Source of the DNA: Adiantum capillus-veneris
Taxonomy: Eukaryota; Streptophyta; Polypodiopsida; Polypodiales; Pteridaceae
Assembly (NCBI GenBank): GCA_014529385.2
Contig: CM043946.1
Location: forward strand, 36,234,558 to 36,298,557
DNA: 64,000 nt
Direction: 5' to 3'
Each line of letters begins with the position of its first letter. Within the stretch, counting starts at the first letter, position 1. Positions 33,026-44,967 of the stretch are shown here, piece by piece. Below the pieces are notes generated by a model. That model was given only the letters and a program-made list of their open reading frames with translations, did no database searches and had not been told where the DNA came from. The position numbers and the translations under genes are program-made.

Positions 33026-34158
33026 CCAGTGGCTCTTCATCGATTAAGAGCGAGCCCTCTACCAAGAAATATGCTCAGGCGTCCTTGATGCCGACAGCTG
33101 ATCAATTGATAGAGGAGGTAACAAAGAGAATGCAACAACATGTGAGATCAAATGCGGTGATGAGACAGTCTCAGATGAGGAAGTGTGACGCATGCAGGGC
33201 GGGTCATCCGACGCCATGGTGCACACAACAGCCGAAAGCTCCAGTTGCGAGTGGACGAGTACTGAAATGGTGTGCCATAGAGAAGAAATGGATGAATCAT
33301 AACACTGAAGAGTGTTTTTATAACAAAAATTATGTGAGGGAAAGACCGTATGGACCTCCAGTAGGACCATCCCAACCACCTCCTCCAAGGTATCAAGTTG
33401 GACCAAATATGAATCTGGTAGCAGGAGCAGACAAACCTCAACCTGTGTTGGGTCAACAACCTCCATTACCACAGGAAAATAGGGCCATGATTAGATACAC
33501 TCAACCTTGTGAAGCATCACCAGGAACGAATAGTACACTTCAAGTGTCTTATTACGAGGAACCGAATGAGCCTTACGCAACTGAACCCGAATCACAAATA
33601 TACGCAGACGAAGCATATCAACCGTGGAGAAATAGCGAGGGTATGGCACCACCAACGTATATAGCATAACCTTCGAGAGATCAATATTTGGTAGACCAGA
33701 GAACGTTAATGTTCATTGCAAACCAGAATTACAAACCAAGAGGATATCCTAATAGAGTAGGACAATCTATGGGACCACCTCCTCAAAATCAACCACCAAT
33801 TGGACAGTGCTATAGCTGTGGAAGTATGGATCATTGGGAGCATAGCTGTCCTTTCAAAGGCGAAAGAGTGAAAATTTTTGGGTTTTGCGACGGATGTGGC
33901 GTGAATCACATATTACCAGATTGCCCGAAGAATCCGGACAACAAGGGAAAAGCGACTATGAATATTGTGGGGGTGATACCAAGTGCTAGCAGCGGATCAA
34001 AAATCAATCCCATGATCCAAATCAATGCGATAACCAGAGCCCAAGCCAAGGACTTAGGAAAAAACAAACCTTTGGAGGAAAAGGTCGAGTTGTCGATACC
34101 AACAGAAAATGAGAGTTTATCCGTTAGAACTCAGCGAAAATCCTGGAAGGCAAAATGA
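33001..34158 (+). pseudogene. gypsy-2: Gag C-terminal region with zinc-binding motifs
   Basis: The frame has a cysteine cluster CDACRAGHPTPWC (about 33187-33225) and CAIEKKWMNHNTEEC. A proline-rich linker follows (VGPSQPPPPRYQVGP), then a stop at about 33667. Next comes the CCHC knuckle CYSCGSMDHWEHSC (about 33808-33849) followed by CDGCGVNHILPDC. Two consecutive knuckle-like motifs suit nucleic-acid binding by the nucleocapsid part. The frame ends at 34158 and reopens at 34165. Confidence 0.8.
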
Positions 34159-34164
34159 GACAGG

Positions 34165-35513
34165 ATGAAAACAAAAAGGTTGAAAACGCAAATTGCCATG
34201 CAAAACGAGTTGCATGAAACGAAGGAGCAACTCAAACAAGAGAGAGAGAGTAAGACAACTGAGGTCAACAACAAGCCGAGAAAAGCGTCCTCAGGAGGAT
34301 TAGTCTTGGTTGACAAATTTCTAGAGCCGTTAGATGCTCTATTACAAGCATACGAAGCAAGGCTAAAAACAAACCAAACCTTAGAGCAGAGATGGTTGAC
34401 TTGTCCTCAACCAGAAGTGGAAACGAAGCGTTTGGAAATGTGTAAACACCTCATTGAGACATCCCAGGAGTTGATGGAACCTGAGATAGCTAGAACCCCA
34501 GAACAAGAAGTATTGATTCACAAAGAGCGAGAAAAACTAAAAATCGATGAACCAAAACAAGTAAATGAACCCAGGCCTGAAACAGTATTTCCACTGGATC
34601 ATCAAGTTGTACCAAACACGACTAATGACGCTAAATCAATGATGATGATGCGAATTCCAAAAATTGAAGAACAATGGCCACAACACTTATGGGAAACCAT
34701 TAGAAACAGAAAGAATGGAAGCGCGACGTTACAATCTGCTCCAATTCCTGAAACTAACATGGATAACGGATTTTATCCAACTGATATACAATCGTTGTAT
34801 GGGGATGCGAGAACGAAAATTTCGGTGGAAAGCAAAGCCCAATCCTTGAAAACCCTGCCTTCATTTATAGGTGAACATGAGGCACAATCGGAGATAAAGT
34901 TAGTTCCATCCCAGATGAGAACTATCCCACATCTGGTTGACTCAAAGAGTCTTCAAGAGATGCTGTTGACACCTATAACATGCACAATCACGCTGTCCGA
35001 ACTCTTGAGAGTCAAACCACACTTGTGGAAAGACATGGGAAAACATTTGGAGCACAAGGGAGTAAAGATTCCCCTTCCAACAAACCCTCCGGAGAAGAAA
35101 ACAAACGGGGAGGTCAACCCAAAGCCCGACAAGTGCCCATAAACAAGGTCAGAGATTACTGCGAAGGAGAGGAGGGTAACACAACATTACCTGTTGAATA
35201 TCAGGATATAAAAACAATAGCTATTCTAGACAGTGGAGCGGGAGTGGCGATTGCTACAAAGCAAATCTGGGAGAAGTGGGGTCGTCCAGCTCTCAGGAAA
35301 ACTAGAATGAAACTGCAACTCGCAGATGGGTATGTAGAGAGACCATTGGGGATCCTGGACCAAATAGTTGTAACTTCGTGTGGAATTAACTATGAGCACA
35401 CCTTTGCCGTGGTGGATTTCGGAAAAACGAACAACTTTGACATTATTTCGGGACGACCCTTCATGCATCAACTCAAAATGATACAAGATTGGGTTACGAT
35501 CAAATCTACCTAA
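34165..35513 (+). pseudogene. gypsy-2: charged linker and aspartic protease, frameshifted
   Basis: From 34165 to 35142 the product is charged and helical (KRLKTQIAMQNELHETKEQL is coiled-coil-like), with no known domain. A shift near 35100 leads into the protease frame (to 35513): TIAILDSGAGVAIATKQIWE carries the catalytic DSGA, and NFDIISGRPFMHQL is the family's second conserved region. After 35513 about 275 bp with stops separate it from the pol frame. Confidence 0.8.
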
Positions 35514-35788
35514 GGCACGAAGAGCTAATAACGAAAATCAACATGAAGGATCACAGCTATAGAGACGTTGCGAAAACACCAGTGCAAGAATTTAATTCAA
35601 CCACTGTAAATGAAAAAGAAATATCTGCATGAATGCAAACAAAAGCGCATGTCTGGATGTGTGGAGCATCTGATTGTGGTGAGATAATCAGAGAGGAATA
35701 CGTTCTGGAAAGATCCATCGAAGATGAGGCATATTTCCCATAACCTTTCCCAGAACATTTATTTGAGCCATTTGGGTGGACTCAAATA

Positions 35789-38700
35789 TTGTCAACTTTA
35801 GATGTATGTGTTAACGAATGCACACCTACAAAATTTTGTGACAAAGAAGGATACGACCTAGTAACGTTGCAAATGGCTAGCGTTATCCTTGAGTCGGGAT
35901 CAGAGAGCGAGGAACATGAAGAACCCCCACGTGAAACTGAGTGTAAAAGAATAATTGATGAGGTATCTGTAGTGAACGATAGGATTCAAATAGAGGAGGA
36001 ATTCACGGATTCACTATGCTGTGACCTTCCATCATTGGACGATGAAATCCAACTGATAGAGGCTGATGATGAAAGATCAAGCACATCAGAGACGAACAGG
36101 AAATACAGGTTGAGACAGGATAGGTTTTACGAGTTTCATAACCAAAAACCTAGTCGACAGGAGCGGTATAAATCCAAGAGAACGAGAAAATCAAGGGCGA
36201 ATAAGCATAATCCGATGCCTCTTGTCAATGACAGAACGGGATATCTAAAGCTTGTCAAAACTGAGGATTGTGTCAAAGACGAGGTCACTGGCCGATTTAC
36301 CAAAACTAAACCATGGAAAAACAACAAGAAGAACAGACACGAAAAGCGGATGACTAAGTCGCAAAAGGAGAGGAAAACAGGGTATGGAATGACCAAAATA
36401 GAGAGGAAAATAGAGTACAATAAGCTCAAGCGAACCCTCAGAGACATATGGACGACCGACTTTGAAATGAATGAGGACACGAGTTCTGACAAGATATATG
36501 CACCGTCCCATTATAAGAAATATACCATAAAAAATAGGAAAATCATAGTGCAACAACCTATGAGGGAATTGAAGGAACCAGGTACATCGTACGACGGTCT
36601 TGAAAAAGCCAAACGAATAGATCTAGTGGAGCCAGGAGAAGATCCAAAACCTGCATATATTGCCACAGATCTTACTGAAGAAGAGGAAAAGCTTTTGGTA
36701 GCTACTCTTAAACAGTATAGAGATGTGTTTGAGTGGTCGTACAAAGATCTTAAGGGGGTGGATCCTAGTATCTGTCAACACACGATACCCCTTAAGAATG
36801 ACGCCAAACCCAGCAGACAACGTCCCTATACTTACAATGAAATGTTTGCCAAAAAGATCAAGGAGGAGATAGATAAACTTAAGAAGGCAAAGTTTATTTA
36901 CGAAATTGAGCACACCGATTGGGTTTCACCAATTGTGGTGGTCCCGAAGAAAAACGGAAAGTTGAGAGTGTGCGTCAATCTCAAGAAAGTAAACGCTGCT
37001 ACGATTCGAGACAACTATCCCCTACCCATTACTGATCATGTAACAGAAAGGGTAGCAGGCAAAGAGGCTTATAGCTTCTTAGATGGCTTTTCGGGTTACA
37101 ACCAACTCGTAATAAAGCCAGAGGATCAACACAAAACGGCTTTCGCAACTGAATGGGGTATTTTTGCATTCCGGGTAATGGCTTTTGGCCTAACAAATGC
37201 ACCACCCACATTTCAGAGGCTAATGGGTCATGCTTTTAAAGAATATCTAAGACAATTCTTAGAAATTTACATGGATGACTTGTGCATTCACTCCCTTGTA
37301 AGACTGGAGCACATAGAGCACTTGACCAAGGTGTTCGAAAAATGCAGGCTATATCCGATTTGCCTGAATCCAGAAAAATGCGTCTTCATGGTAAGACAGG
37401 GCAAAATATTGGGACATATAGTGTCCAAAAATGGGATTTCGATAGACATGGAGAAGATCAGTGTCATTGTTGATCTACCACGACCAGTAAAGGTGAAAGA
37501 GGTACAGGCATTTATGGGTCATTGTGGATATTATCGCAGATTTATCTACTCATACGCTATAATTGCAAAACCACTTTACGCGTTGATAACTAAATTTGAG
37601 TGGACAGAAGAGTGCGAGGAAGCTTTTCAAACGTTGAAGCAGAGATTAATTTCCGCTCCAATTTTGAAGGCTCCGGATTGGGAAAAGATCTTTCACATTC
37701 ACGTGGATGCATCAGCGTATGCAATAGGATGCATACTTGCACAACTTGGAGAGAACAACATGGATTTTCCAATAAGTTACTCCAGTAGACAATTGAACAA
37801 TACAGAGAAGAATTACACGACAACTGAGAGGGAGGGATTAGGTATGGTTTATGCGGTGAAAAAGTTTAGACACTACTTACTTTCCAATAAATTTGTATTC
37901 TTCATTGATCACCAAGCACTGCTATACTTAGTAAACAAACCATGCAGTACGGGGAGGATTGTTCGATGGTTCATCATACTGCTTGAGTTTGACTTCACGG
38001 TAGTGGTCAAGAAAGGAACTACACACCAAAGAGCGGATCATTTATCTAGAATGATGCATGGAGAAAACCCTGTAGGAGTGGATGATGATTTACCAGATGC
38101 ATATCTTTTCAACATAGAAATGGCTCCAAGATGGAGCGAGGACGTAATTCCTTTGCTGACTATCGGGTCTTTGAATATGACAAGACAACCATCTACCATT
38201 GCAGCATCCAGATCATTGGCAATGTTGGCGGGCAGGCTATACAAACAGGGATCGGATCAAATCCTTAGGCTTTGTGTTGAATCTAGTGAACGGGAATTGT
38301 ACCTAAACCAAGCTCATGTACAAACAAGGGGACTTCACAATGGGCATGCACAGATGTACCAGAGATTGATGAGAATGGGTGTGTATTGGCCAAAAATGCA
38401 ACATAGTATTCATATGCATGTCAAATCTTGTGTTAAATGCACGCTTCAAAAGCCAATAGAGCATGCGATTCTATTCAAATTGTCTGTAGCACCCCGATGG
38501 AGTAACTACATCGTTGAATACCTCACCACCGGGATACTGCCTGAGGGGATGAGTAGATCACGAATCAAAACGATCATGAAAGAGGCAGAAAACTATGTAT
38601 TGATTGAGGACGCTCTTTACAAGAGGGGAAAAGACCATCAATTGAGAATGTGCGCGACTGAAGAGAAATACATTCCTATCTTAGAGCAAGCACACAACGG

Positions 38701-39610
38701 ACAAGCTGGTGGACATTTCTCAGCTGACGAAACGGCCAAAGCAATTCTTATTGCAGGCATATGGTGGCCTACACTATTTATGGACGCTGAAGAGTTTGTG
38801 AAACGATGTGATGAGTGCCAGAAAACAAAAATTCCAAGAGCGCGAGACGATATGCCCTTAAGGCCAATGATGGGAGCAAGAGCGTTTGCGAAATGGGGAA
38901 TAGATTTTGTAGGACCGATAGCGCCTCCGGGGTATAAAACGCACGCTCAATACATTATTGTGGCAACAGATTATCTAACAAAATGGGTGGAAGCTAAAGA
39001 AATAGCCAGAAATGATGCAAAAACGACAGCATAATTTTTGTACGAGAACATTTTCACCGGATATGGCTTACCAATTGAGCTCGTGAGCGATAGAGGCACT
39101 CACTTCATCAATGAAGTGATCGAATTCCTATTGGACGAATTCATGGTAATTCACAGGAAGTCCGCCCCCTATCACCCACAAGCGAACGGCCAAGCAGAAA
39201 GTACGAATAAAATTTTGGTGAAAATTCTCACCAAAATTGTCGGCGAATCGAGAGCTAACTGGGATCAAAAGCTGCATTCAGCTTTATGGGCATATCGAGT
39301 AGCTTACAAAACATCCATCGGAACGACTCCATTCAACATGGTTTATGGAATTCAAGCGATTTTACCACTTGAATTCCTTATTCCCACACTTTGAGTCAAT
39401 AAACAATTAGAATGGATGGGCCATGAATTATCCAATCAGGTAGATGTCCTAGAAAAACTGGATGAAACTAGATTGAGAGCCGTTGCATCAATCTACGCGC
39501 AAAAACGAAACATGAAATCATTCTTTGATCAACATGTTATCAGCAAGGAATTTGCTACTGGGGATGTCCGTAAGAAGGAGAGAGAGAGGATTTCTGCGTG
39601 CCTGGCCTGA
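35789..39610 (+). pseudogene. gypsy-2: RT, RNase H, duplicated zinc module and integrase
   Basis: The 1081-codon frame (35789-39034) starts with a basic linker of about 260 residues. RT follows: Asp432 in FLDGFSGYNQ and YMDD at 494-497. RNase H has Asp640 (HVDASAY), Glu680/682, Asp707 (FIDHQALLYL) and Asp750. Two HHCC modules come next: H843/H850-853/C881/C884 and H969/H976/C1007/C1010. Each is preceded by an APRWS-x-LYK(Q/R)G segment. The integrase core starts at KWGIDFVGP (Asp1039). After a stop at 39032 the frame continues 39038-39394 (LVSDRGTHF, NGQAESTNK) and, after another stop, to about 39580. The catalytic residues are all present, so decay is modest. Confidence 0.9.
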
Positions 39611-40213
39611 GCGTCCGAGTAGGAGAGGGAGGTGGTGTCCCACGTGGAGTTGAGAGAGAGAGACTGTGAGGGAGAGGGAGGGGTGAGGTGTGTGGATAAG
39701 AGAGAGAGAGAGAGAGAGAGGGAGAGAGGGAGGGGTGAGGCTTTGGAGTGGGGTAGGGGAGATGTGTGGGTGAGAGAGAGAGGGGGGGGTTCTACTGTCT
39801 TGCATGGGAGCTTGAGGACGAGCGGAGGGAAACAAGTCAATGGGTGGGAGTGAGGGAATATATCAGCGGGCCAAGAGGGGGGGGGGGGGGGGGGAATGAG
39901 GCCGAGGGGAGGGGAATGAGGCCAAGGGGAGGGTGAGGCGAGCGGGTGGGGAAGAGGGAGGAGGGGTCGGGGAGGGAATATTAGCGGGCCAAGGGGAGAG
40001 TAATGAGAGTGGGCCGGGGGGGGGAAATGTGGGTGGGTGGGGGGGGGGGGGATGTAAAGGGTGAGTGTAAGAATACGGAGAGCGGAGGGGGGGTTTCCAT
40101 GCGGCTCACACCGAGGGAGCACGAGAGAGGGGTTGGGGGGGGTTTTTCAAAGCTTCCGCCTGACCGGGGAGGGTAAATTGGGAGAGAGAGATATTAGGGA
40201 GGGGTATGTAGGG

Positions 40214-40275
<62 letters not shown>

Positions 40276-40340
40276 TGTGTGTTATTTTATCCAATGCCCG
40301 TCGGGGGGGGGGATAAGCTACCGGGGGTAATGAGAGTGGG
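39580..40340. repeat. GA/G-rich low-complexity tract
   Basis: (GA)n runs lie at 39698-39729 and 40219-40273, with poly-G runs near 39879-39893 and 40039-40050, in purine-rich plus-strand DNA. It separates the truncated gypsy-2 integrase from a truncated copia gag, so both elements end in it. Proline- and serine-rich open frames over it are artefacts. Confidence 0.9.
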
Positions 40341-40394
40341 AGGGGGTAAAAATAAGTTTTTTCTTTTTTTTCTTTCATTTTCGAAAGTCGGCTA

Positions 40395-40942
40395 TCAGCA
40401 TCAAGAATAGTCTGCACAAGGGAACTGTCTGAAATGACTTCACCTAGAGAAATAAGTTGCTCATTGATATCATTGACACCAACAAGGAAAGTGTCCATGT
40501 CATCTTCCTCATGCATAATCTTCGATTCCAACTCTTTATGCAGCAATGCAATTTTTGCCTCATTGTGACTTGCATAAAGACTAGCTAGAATATCCCAAGC
40601 TTGTTTTGTAGATTTTGCTAAACAAATGTGAGGAGTAATAGTGTGCTTCACAAACAACACAATCAATGCAAGAGCCTGCACATCTTTTACATCCCAATGA
40701 GCTTGCTCAATCGTAGGCAAAACAGCTCTGGCAGCAACAACCCTGCCACCAAAACCTACAACATCCTCAACATTACCCACATCCTCAAAACCAAGACGTA
40801 CATCAATGCCCTTCACAATGTTCCAAACGCCCTTTGACACAAGGACATGTTGCATCATGTAAGCCCACACATGATAATTGTCCCCATCCAATCCGTCCTT
40901 AGCAACAAACATCTTGAACACATATGTGTTATTGTCAGCCAT
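40395..40942 (-). pseudogene. Copia-type Gag fragment
   Basis: The start is ATG at 40942 (MADNNTYVFKMFVAKDGLDG). Then follow NYHVWAYMMQHVLVSKGVWN, AHWDVKDVQALALIVLF, KQAWDILASLYASHNEAKIA and INEQLISLGEVISDSSLVQT, the UBN2/gag-polypeptide pattern of copia elements. About 182 codons are intact. At about 40395 the similarity stops and the frame runs by chance into the GA tract. No downstream pol was found, so it is an isolated relic of a copia family different from copia-1/2/3. Confidence 0.8.
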
Positions 40943-40989
40943 GGTAAATGATGCACTTGATGTGAAGCATAAAAATCGAGTTGAATATT

Positions 40990-41290
40990 TTAATTCACAT
41001 TATGTATGTGCCACGGCATGGCAATGGGTTGATTGTGAATGAATCCAAAATAGAGGCTATTCTTGTGAAATCCAACCATAAGGAGAAGCCATGCATTGCA
41101 TACAACAAGAAGACACTTGAAGTGGTCGAGAGCTTTAAGTACCTTGTCCTTGAGGTTTTGAAAAATTTCAAGGTTATGCATCATTTGGCAGTTTGGAAGA
41201 GAACCTACTTTGCATTTGAGAACACGTGTAATAATGTTAAGGATGCCAAATATAGGGTTCTCAAGAAGTATCATTTTGATTGGTCAAGTT
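40990..41290 (+). pseudogene. LINE-type reverse transcriptase C-terminal relic
   Basis: The frame reads GLIVNESKIEAILVKSNHKE, TLEVVESFKYLVLEV and KRTYFAFENTCNN followed by LKKYHFDW. It resembles the stretch after the catalytic region of plant LINE reverse transcriptases, where FKYLG(L/I)-type sequence precedes A-Y-AFEN-C. It is a short isolated piece with no endonuclease or poly(A) tail nearby. Family assignment is from memory of the pattern. Confidence 0.5.
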
Positions 41291-41489
41291 AGGTTGAAAA
41301 GCACTATGAGGATGTCTATGCCCATAGGTGATAAAACAACAATGATTGATAACATATGGTACATTGGTGCGGCAACATGTTTGTTAGAAGCAATGATTGA
41401 CAACTTATCTAATGAACGGTCAAAGCTTTATCATGCACTAGGTCATTGAGGCTACCGATCCCTTCTACAATACTCAACTTTAAGCTCTA

Positions 41490-42380
41490 GAGTCTTCACT
41501 GTTTGCCATGACTAGCAATCTTATTGTGAATTCTCTTACCCATGTGAAGGTCTTGTGTGAGGCCATGAACTTTGAAAATGCAAAATGAACATGTTCCAAG
41601 TGAAGACATCCCAAAGAAGATATCCATCAAGAAACTTTCGTGCTTTCATAAGGACCTGACAGTTGGCATATATATCGACCAAAATGCTTCCAAGCATAAC
41701 GTGTTTCTTCAATCAATAACCACCCAATAGCATTCTCAATGTGAATTCTCCCACCCATGTGAACATCTTGGGTAAGTCCATAGTGCTCAAACATGCAAAC
41801 ATAAGTGATTGCATTTGGAGAGAGGACTTGCCTTCACATTTGGATAAAACAACTAAAAGCTTCCTTTCCACACCCATGTTGGACGTGCTTCCTTTCCACA
41901 ACCATGTTGGACGTATCCTACGATCAACATGCTTCATGAGACGAAATCTTTGAGATGACTCTTAGTGTTTTCATAAAGGCACCACATATGGCATACATAT
42001 CGGTTAAAACATCACCATGAATGACATTTTCCTCCAACATTCTCTCACCCATGTCAAATTCTTGGGTAAGGCCACATTCCTTCAAGGTGCAATTAGGTAA
42101 TTGCACATGGAGAAAGGCAGTCCCTTTGCATATGGTGAAAACAACACGGAGTGGGCGTATGTTGCAATCAACATGTTCCAAGAGACGACGTTTTTTATAG
42201 GAAGCTCGTTAGGAACTTTTTGTGCTTTTGTAATTAATTAGGGCACCCTATTTGGCATACATATCAACCAACACATTACCAAGCATAACATGTATCTTAA
42301 ACGGCCCTAACTAGCAATCACATCGCCAATTCTCTCACCCATGTCAACCTCTTCTTTCTTGCACAAGACCTTCCTCGTCT
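41490..42380 (-). pseudogene. Second PPR protein relic
   Basis: On the minus strand LKECGLTQEFDMGERMLEEN, then HGDVLTDMYAICGAFMKTLR (about 42099-41975) matches the helical repeat style ...LKACG...GE-H...VG-LVDMYAKCGA. Further down in other frames CMFEHYGLTQDVHMGGRIH repeats the pattern (about 41810-41740), and similar wording returns near 41560. Three to four diverged repeat units are visible. Frequent stops exclude function. The opposite strand shows matching repetition (CTCACCCATGT at 41748, 42044 and 42331). Confidence 0.6.
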
Positions 42381-43350
42381 AGCAGCAGTGCCGATATCCT
42401 AGCCAAACATCAGGCCATGATCCTCGTTGTATAAGTTCTGGCTATGCATGGCAGCGAGAATAGCATTAAACAAGCGTTAAAAATAGTGATACAAAGCTGC
42501 CGATAAGAATAGCTTTCAAAAAGGCACTAAAAATCTGCCTGTTCCAATATGAGCTGCTCCTTCAAAAGACCTGCTCGACATGCCAAGATGACCTTCTCCT
42601 GTTGCAGCCCTTGACCGCCCACTACTCGTGAACTGCTGCACACTTAGAACCCACCAAACGGCTGCAAATGCAGATGGAACTAATTACTAGTACGTGGATG
42701 TGGAGGATAAAGGGAGAAGATGATATTATTATAGGGGATGATCCCAACTGATGCCTTTGGGTAACCATCGTAGGTCACGGACAGTGTTGCACTCTTTCAT
42801 TCCACGTTGAGAAGGATTTTTGCATGCTGCGCTGATCTTAAGGAAGGTGGAAATCAAAGCTTTGGCCAACTTTGCAACGTGAGTCTCTCTCTATCCGAGT
42901 TGAAAGTTTCTAAGTCACCTGGTGCTGAAAAAAAGGAAAGACATAACCTCAAAGAGTGGTTGCAATGTTTCTAGCTAGATGGTGATAAGGTTCGTGTCTT
43001 AAAGTCACAAGTTTGCGACCTATAACCACCTCAACTAGACTTGACTTTGAGAAGTTTTTTGGGTCCTTTTTTGCTGAAACATTTTCATTATTGTAGGAAG
43101 AATATTTCCAATTGAGATTTTGTTTGCAAAGCAACCGATGAGTGACTATATTGTTACGTAGATACATGTAATCGAGCAAGTAGGTGATATTTTTCCGTCT
43201 TTAGCAGGGAATGAAGAAATTGATACTCCCAATTTCTGGTTCCCTTCATGTACAACAAGTTGGAGCGACGAACATGTAGTACGGCTAGTGAGTAGCAAGC
43301 TTGTAGATATGCAACAAAGAAAAGATGAGGATGCTCTAAGTTGTTTTCTC
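42381..43350. other. No recognisable gene
   Basis: No domain, LTR end, TIR or RNA gene could be identified. A minus-strand frame at 42949-43179 has no family resemblance. The part adjoining the PPR relic may be its former upstream region. Confidence 0.5.
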
Positions 43351-43357
43351 GGATGTG

Positions 43358-43717
43358 GAGTGAGGTATTCTCTCTAGGTGGATGTACAAAATTTTATTGA
43401 TGAGCTTATTGTTTGGATACGGTCTCTTGGAATGTAGGTTGTTTTTTTCTCTAGATGCAGAGTGAGGTCTCCTCTTCAGACGGATGTACATGGATGTGCA
43501 AAATGATGTTCTTTTTGAGCTTACTATTCTAGATACAGAGCGAGGTATTCTCTCTAGATGGAAATGCAAAATTTTATTGATGAGCTTATTGTTTTGGTTA
43601 TTGTCTCTCGAAATGCATGTTGTTTTCTCTAGATGCAAAGTGAGGTCCCCTCTTCAGATGGATGCATATGGATGTGCAACATGTCGTTCTTGATGAGCTT
43701 ACTCTTCCATATGTGGT
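43358..43717. repeat. Minisatellite, two units of about 180 bp with internal half-repeats
   Basis: GAG(T/C)GAGGTATTCTCTCTAG at 43358 recurs at 43538, followed in both by AAAATTTTATTGATGAGCTTATTG-type sequence (split here by small differences). Within each unit a related half begins GTGAGGTC(T/C)CCTCTTCAGA (43464, 43643). Similarity is clear but with many substitutions, so the array is old. The open frames in it are repeat artefacts. Confidence 0.85.
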
Positions 43718-44610
43718 CTCTCAAATGCATGTTGTGAACTCTTGGGTAATTGACAAGGGGAGGCAAATCGAGGGATCAATGATAATTTCTTGATAGGCAT
43801 GCTTGCCTATGGATATGCTATGTTTGGAGAAATTGGGAAAGGAATCAAGATGCCATTGATACTGCAATCGTTGGCATGCTTGTTGATCCCAAAGAGACAT
43901 GTACTAACATCCAAAATTTACATTTTCTCCCTTTCAATTTTGTGAACAAAAGAATTGTACTTATATATGTAATGGAAATTGATAAATATTTATTTACTAC
44001 AGCTAACGAGTGGCAAAAGCATAAGTGAACTATGGACTATATGAAAGGATAGCAAGTTTATGGACATTTAATTATTAGAGAGCTCTTTATGAGCAATGCG
44101 TATTTTATATTCTAGCTGACAATTTTAATCATATTGAACATTGGAGAAATCTATAAATATGTACATGTAAGAGGGGGATTGCACCTTTTCTTCTTCTTAC
44201 CTCCTCTTTCTCCATACCTTTGTAACACTCTACTCTAGGAGGTGCACATGTATGTGCTCTCATGCTTTCTCTCGCTCTCTATCTTTCATTGTTTGTGTAT
44301 GTGCACATACGATTCATTAGGCAATATGCTGATCCGTTGGTTTTATTGTATGTAACATGCTATTTGTGTATTTTGAAGGCACATCATACATCAACCTACT
44401 ACAATGATGATGAAGAAACAACACCATAATGAAGATAAGAAAGTACTGCATTCACTGTATATTTATCATCACCATTGAACTACATAGCAAAAACAATAGT
44501 GCCACTATAAAGAATTGCCAAAACTGCATGTCGGTTACATCCGAAAACTACTACATGCCATATGACCATTCGAATGTTTTAAACTACTTAGGCATAAAGT
44601 CCTTGTGTAA
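43718..44610. other. No recognisable gene; one LTR-like TATA region
   Basis: The sequence is AT-rich with no coding similarity. CTATAAATATG at about 44153 followed by pyrimidine-rich transcribed-strand-like sequence to about 44285 resembles an LTR promoter or leader, but no paired repeat was found, so I do not call it. Confidence 0.4.
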
Positions 44611-44615
44611 GCAAA

Positions 44616-44865
44616 CCCTCGGGGGGTTCACTATGTGTATAACTACCATATCACGTGCGTTCAAGACATGTTTGTAAAACCCCTTATCTATGAATTTTGT
44701 TAAGAATATAATGTACTCTTTTCTTTTAAAATCTGTAAGTTTTTTCAAAATTTGAAAAAATAATACCCTTCTGTATATATATTTCTGTAAGTTTCAAGAA
44801 CTTTAAATACCCCTCTGTTGAACTCACATGATAGGTTACATTTTTATTAGGTGACCTCCCCGGGA
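44616..44865. mobile_element. Candidate 250-bp TIR element
   Basis: The ends are CCCTCGGGGGGTTCAC (44616-44631) and GGTGACCTCCCCGGGA (44850-44865), imperfect inverted repeats that resemble the CCCGGGGGATTCAC termini of the small transposon family. The flanks GCAAA (44611-44615) and GCAAA (44866-44870) would be a 5-bp duplication, not the 8 bp seen for copies A and B. The interior is AT-rich and unlike the other copies. It may be a distant relative or a coincidence. Confidence 0.4.
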
Positions 44866-44967
44866 GCAAACCCCTAAGGCTTAAAGCTAAACCTTAGTTA
44901 CAATCAAAAAGTAAGTGCCCTGACAGATCAAGCACTAACACCTGGCACTCTTGGTGGGCAATGTTTC

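Larger units (their letters stand above)
28822..39590 (+). mobile_element. gypsy-2: Ty3/gypsy element, 3' truncated
   Basis: It contains a 5' LTR, a PBS, a long leader, gag, protease, RT, RNase H and integrase in the gypsy order. No 3' LTR follows: the coding similarity ends near 39580 in GA/G-rich DNA. Its left end is inside copy C of the small transposon, with GTGTA (28817-28821) as a candidate left target duplication. Several stops and frameshifts occur, but the main pol frame is open for 1081 codons. Confidence 0.9.

Noticed and set aside
36136-36492. 118-codon hydrophobic minus-strand frame
   Set aside because: Antisense shadow of the basic linker in gypsy-2 pol.
39529-40122. 197-codon proline/serine-rich minus-strand frame
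   Set aside because: It lies wholly in low-complexity DNA that overlaps the end of the gypsy-2 integrase; no motif.
40106-40394. C-terminal extension of the copia Gag frame into proline- and serine-rich sequence
   Set aside because: Gag similarity stops near 40395; the rest is chance reading through the GA/G-rich tract.
43340-43720. Periodic sequence considered as a CRISPR-like array
   Set aside because: Units are about 180 bp, diverged and without unique spacers; this is plant DNA and a plain minisatellite.
44150-44290. LTR-like TATA and pyrimidine-rich region
   Set aside because: No paired LTR, primer site or target duplication could be found.
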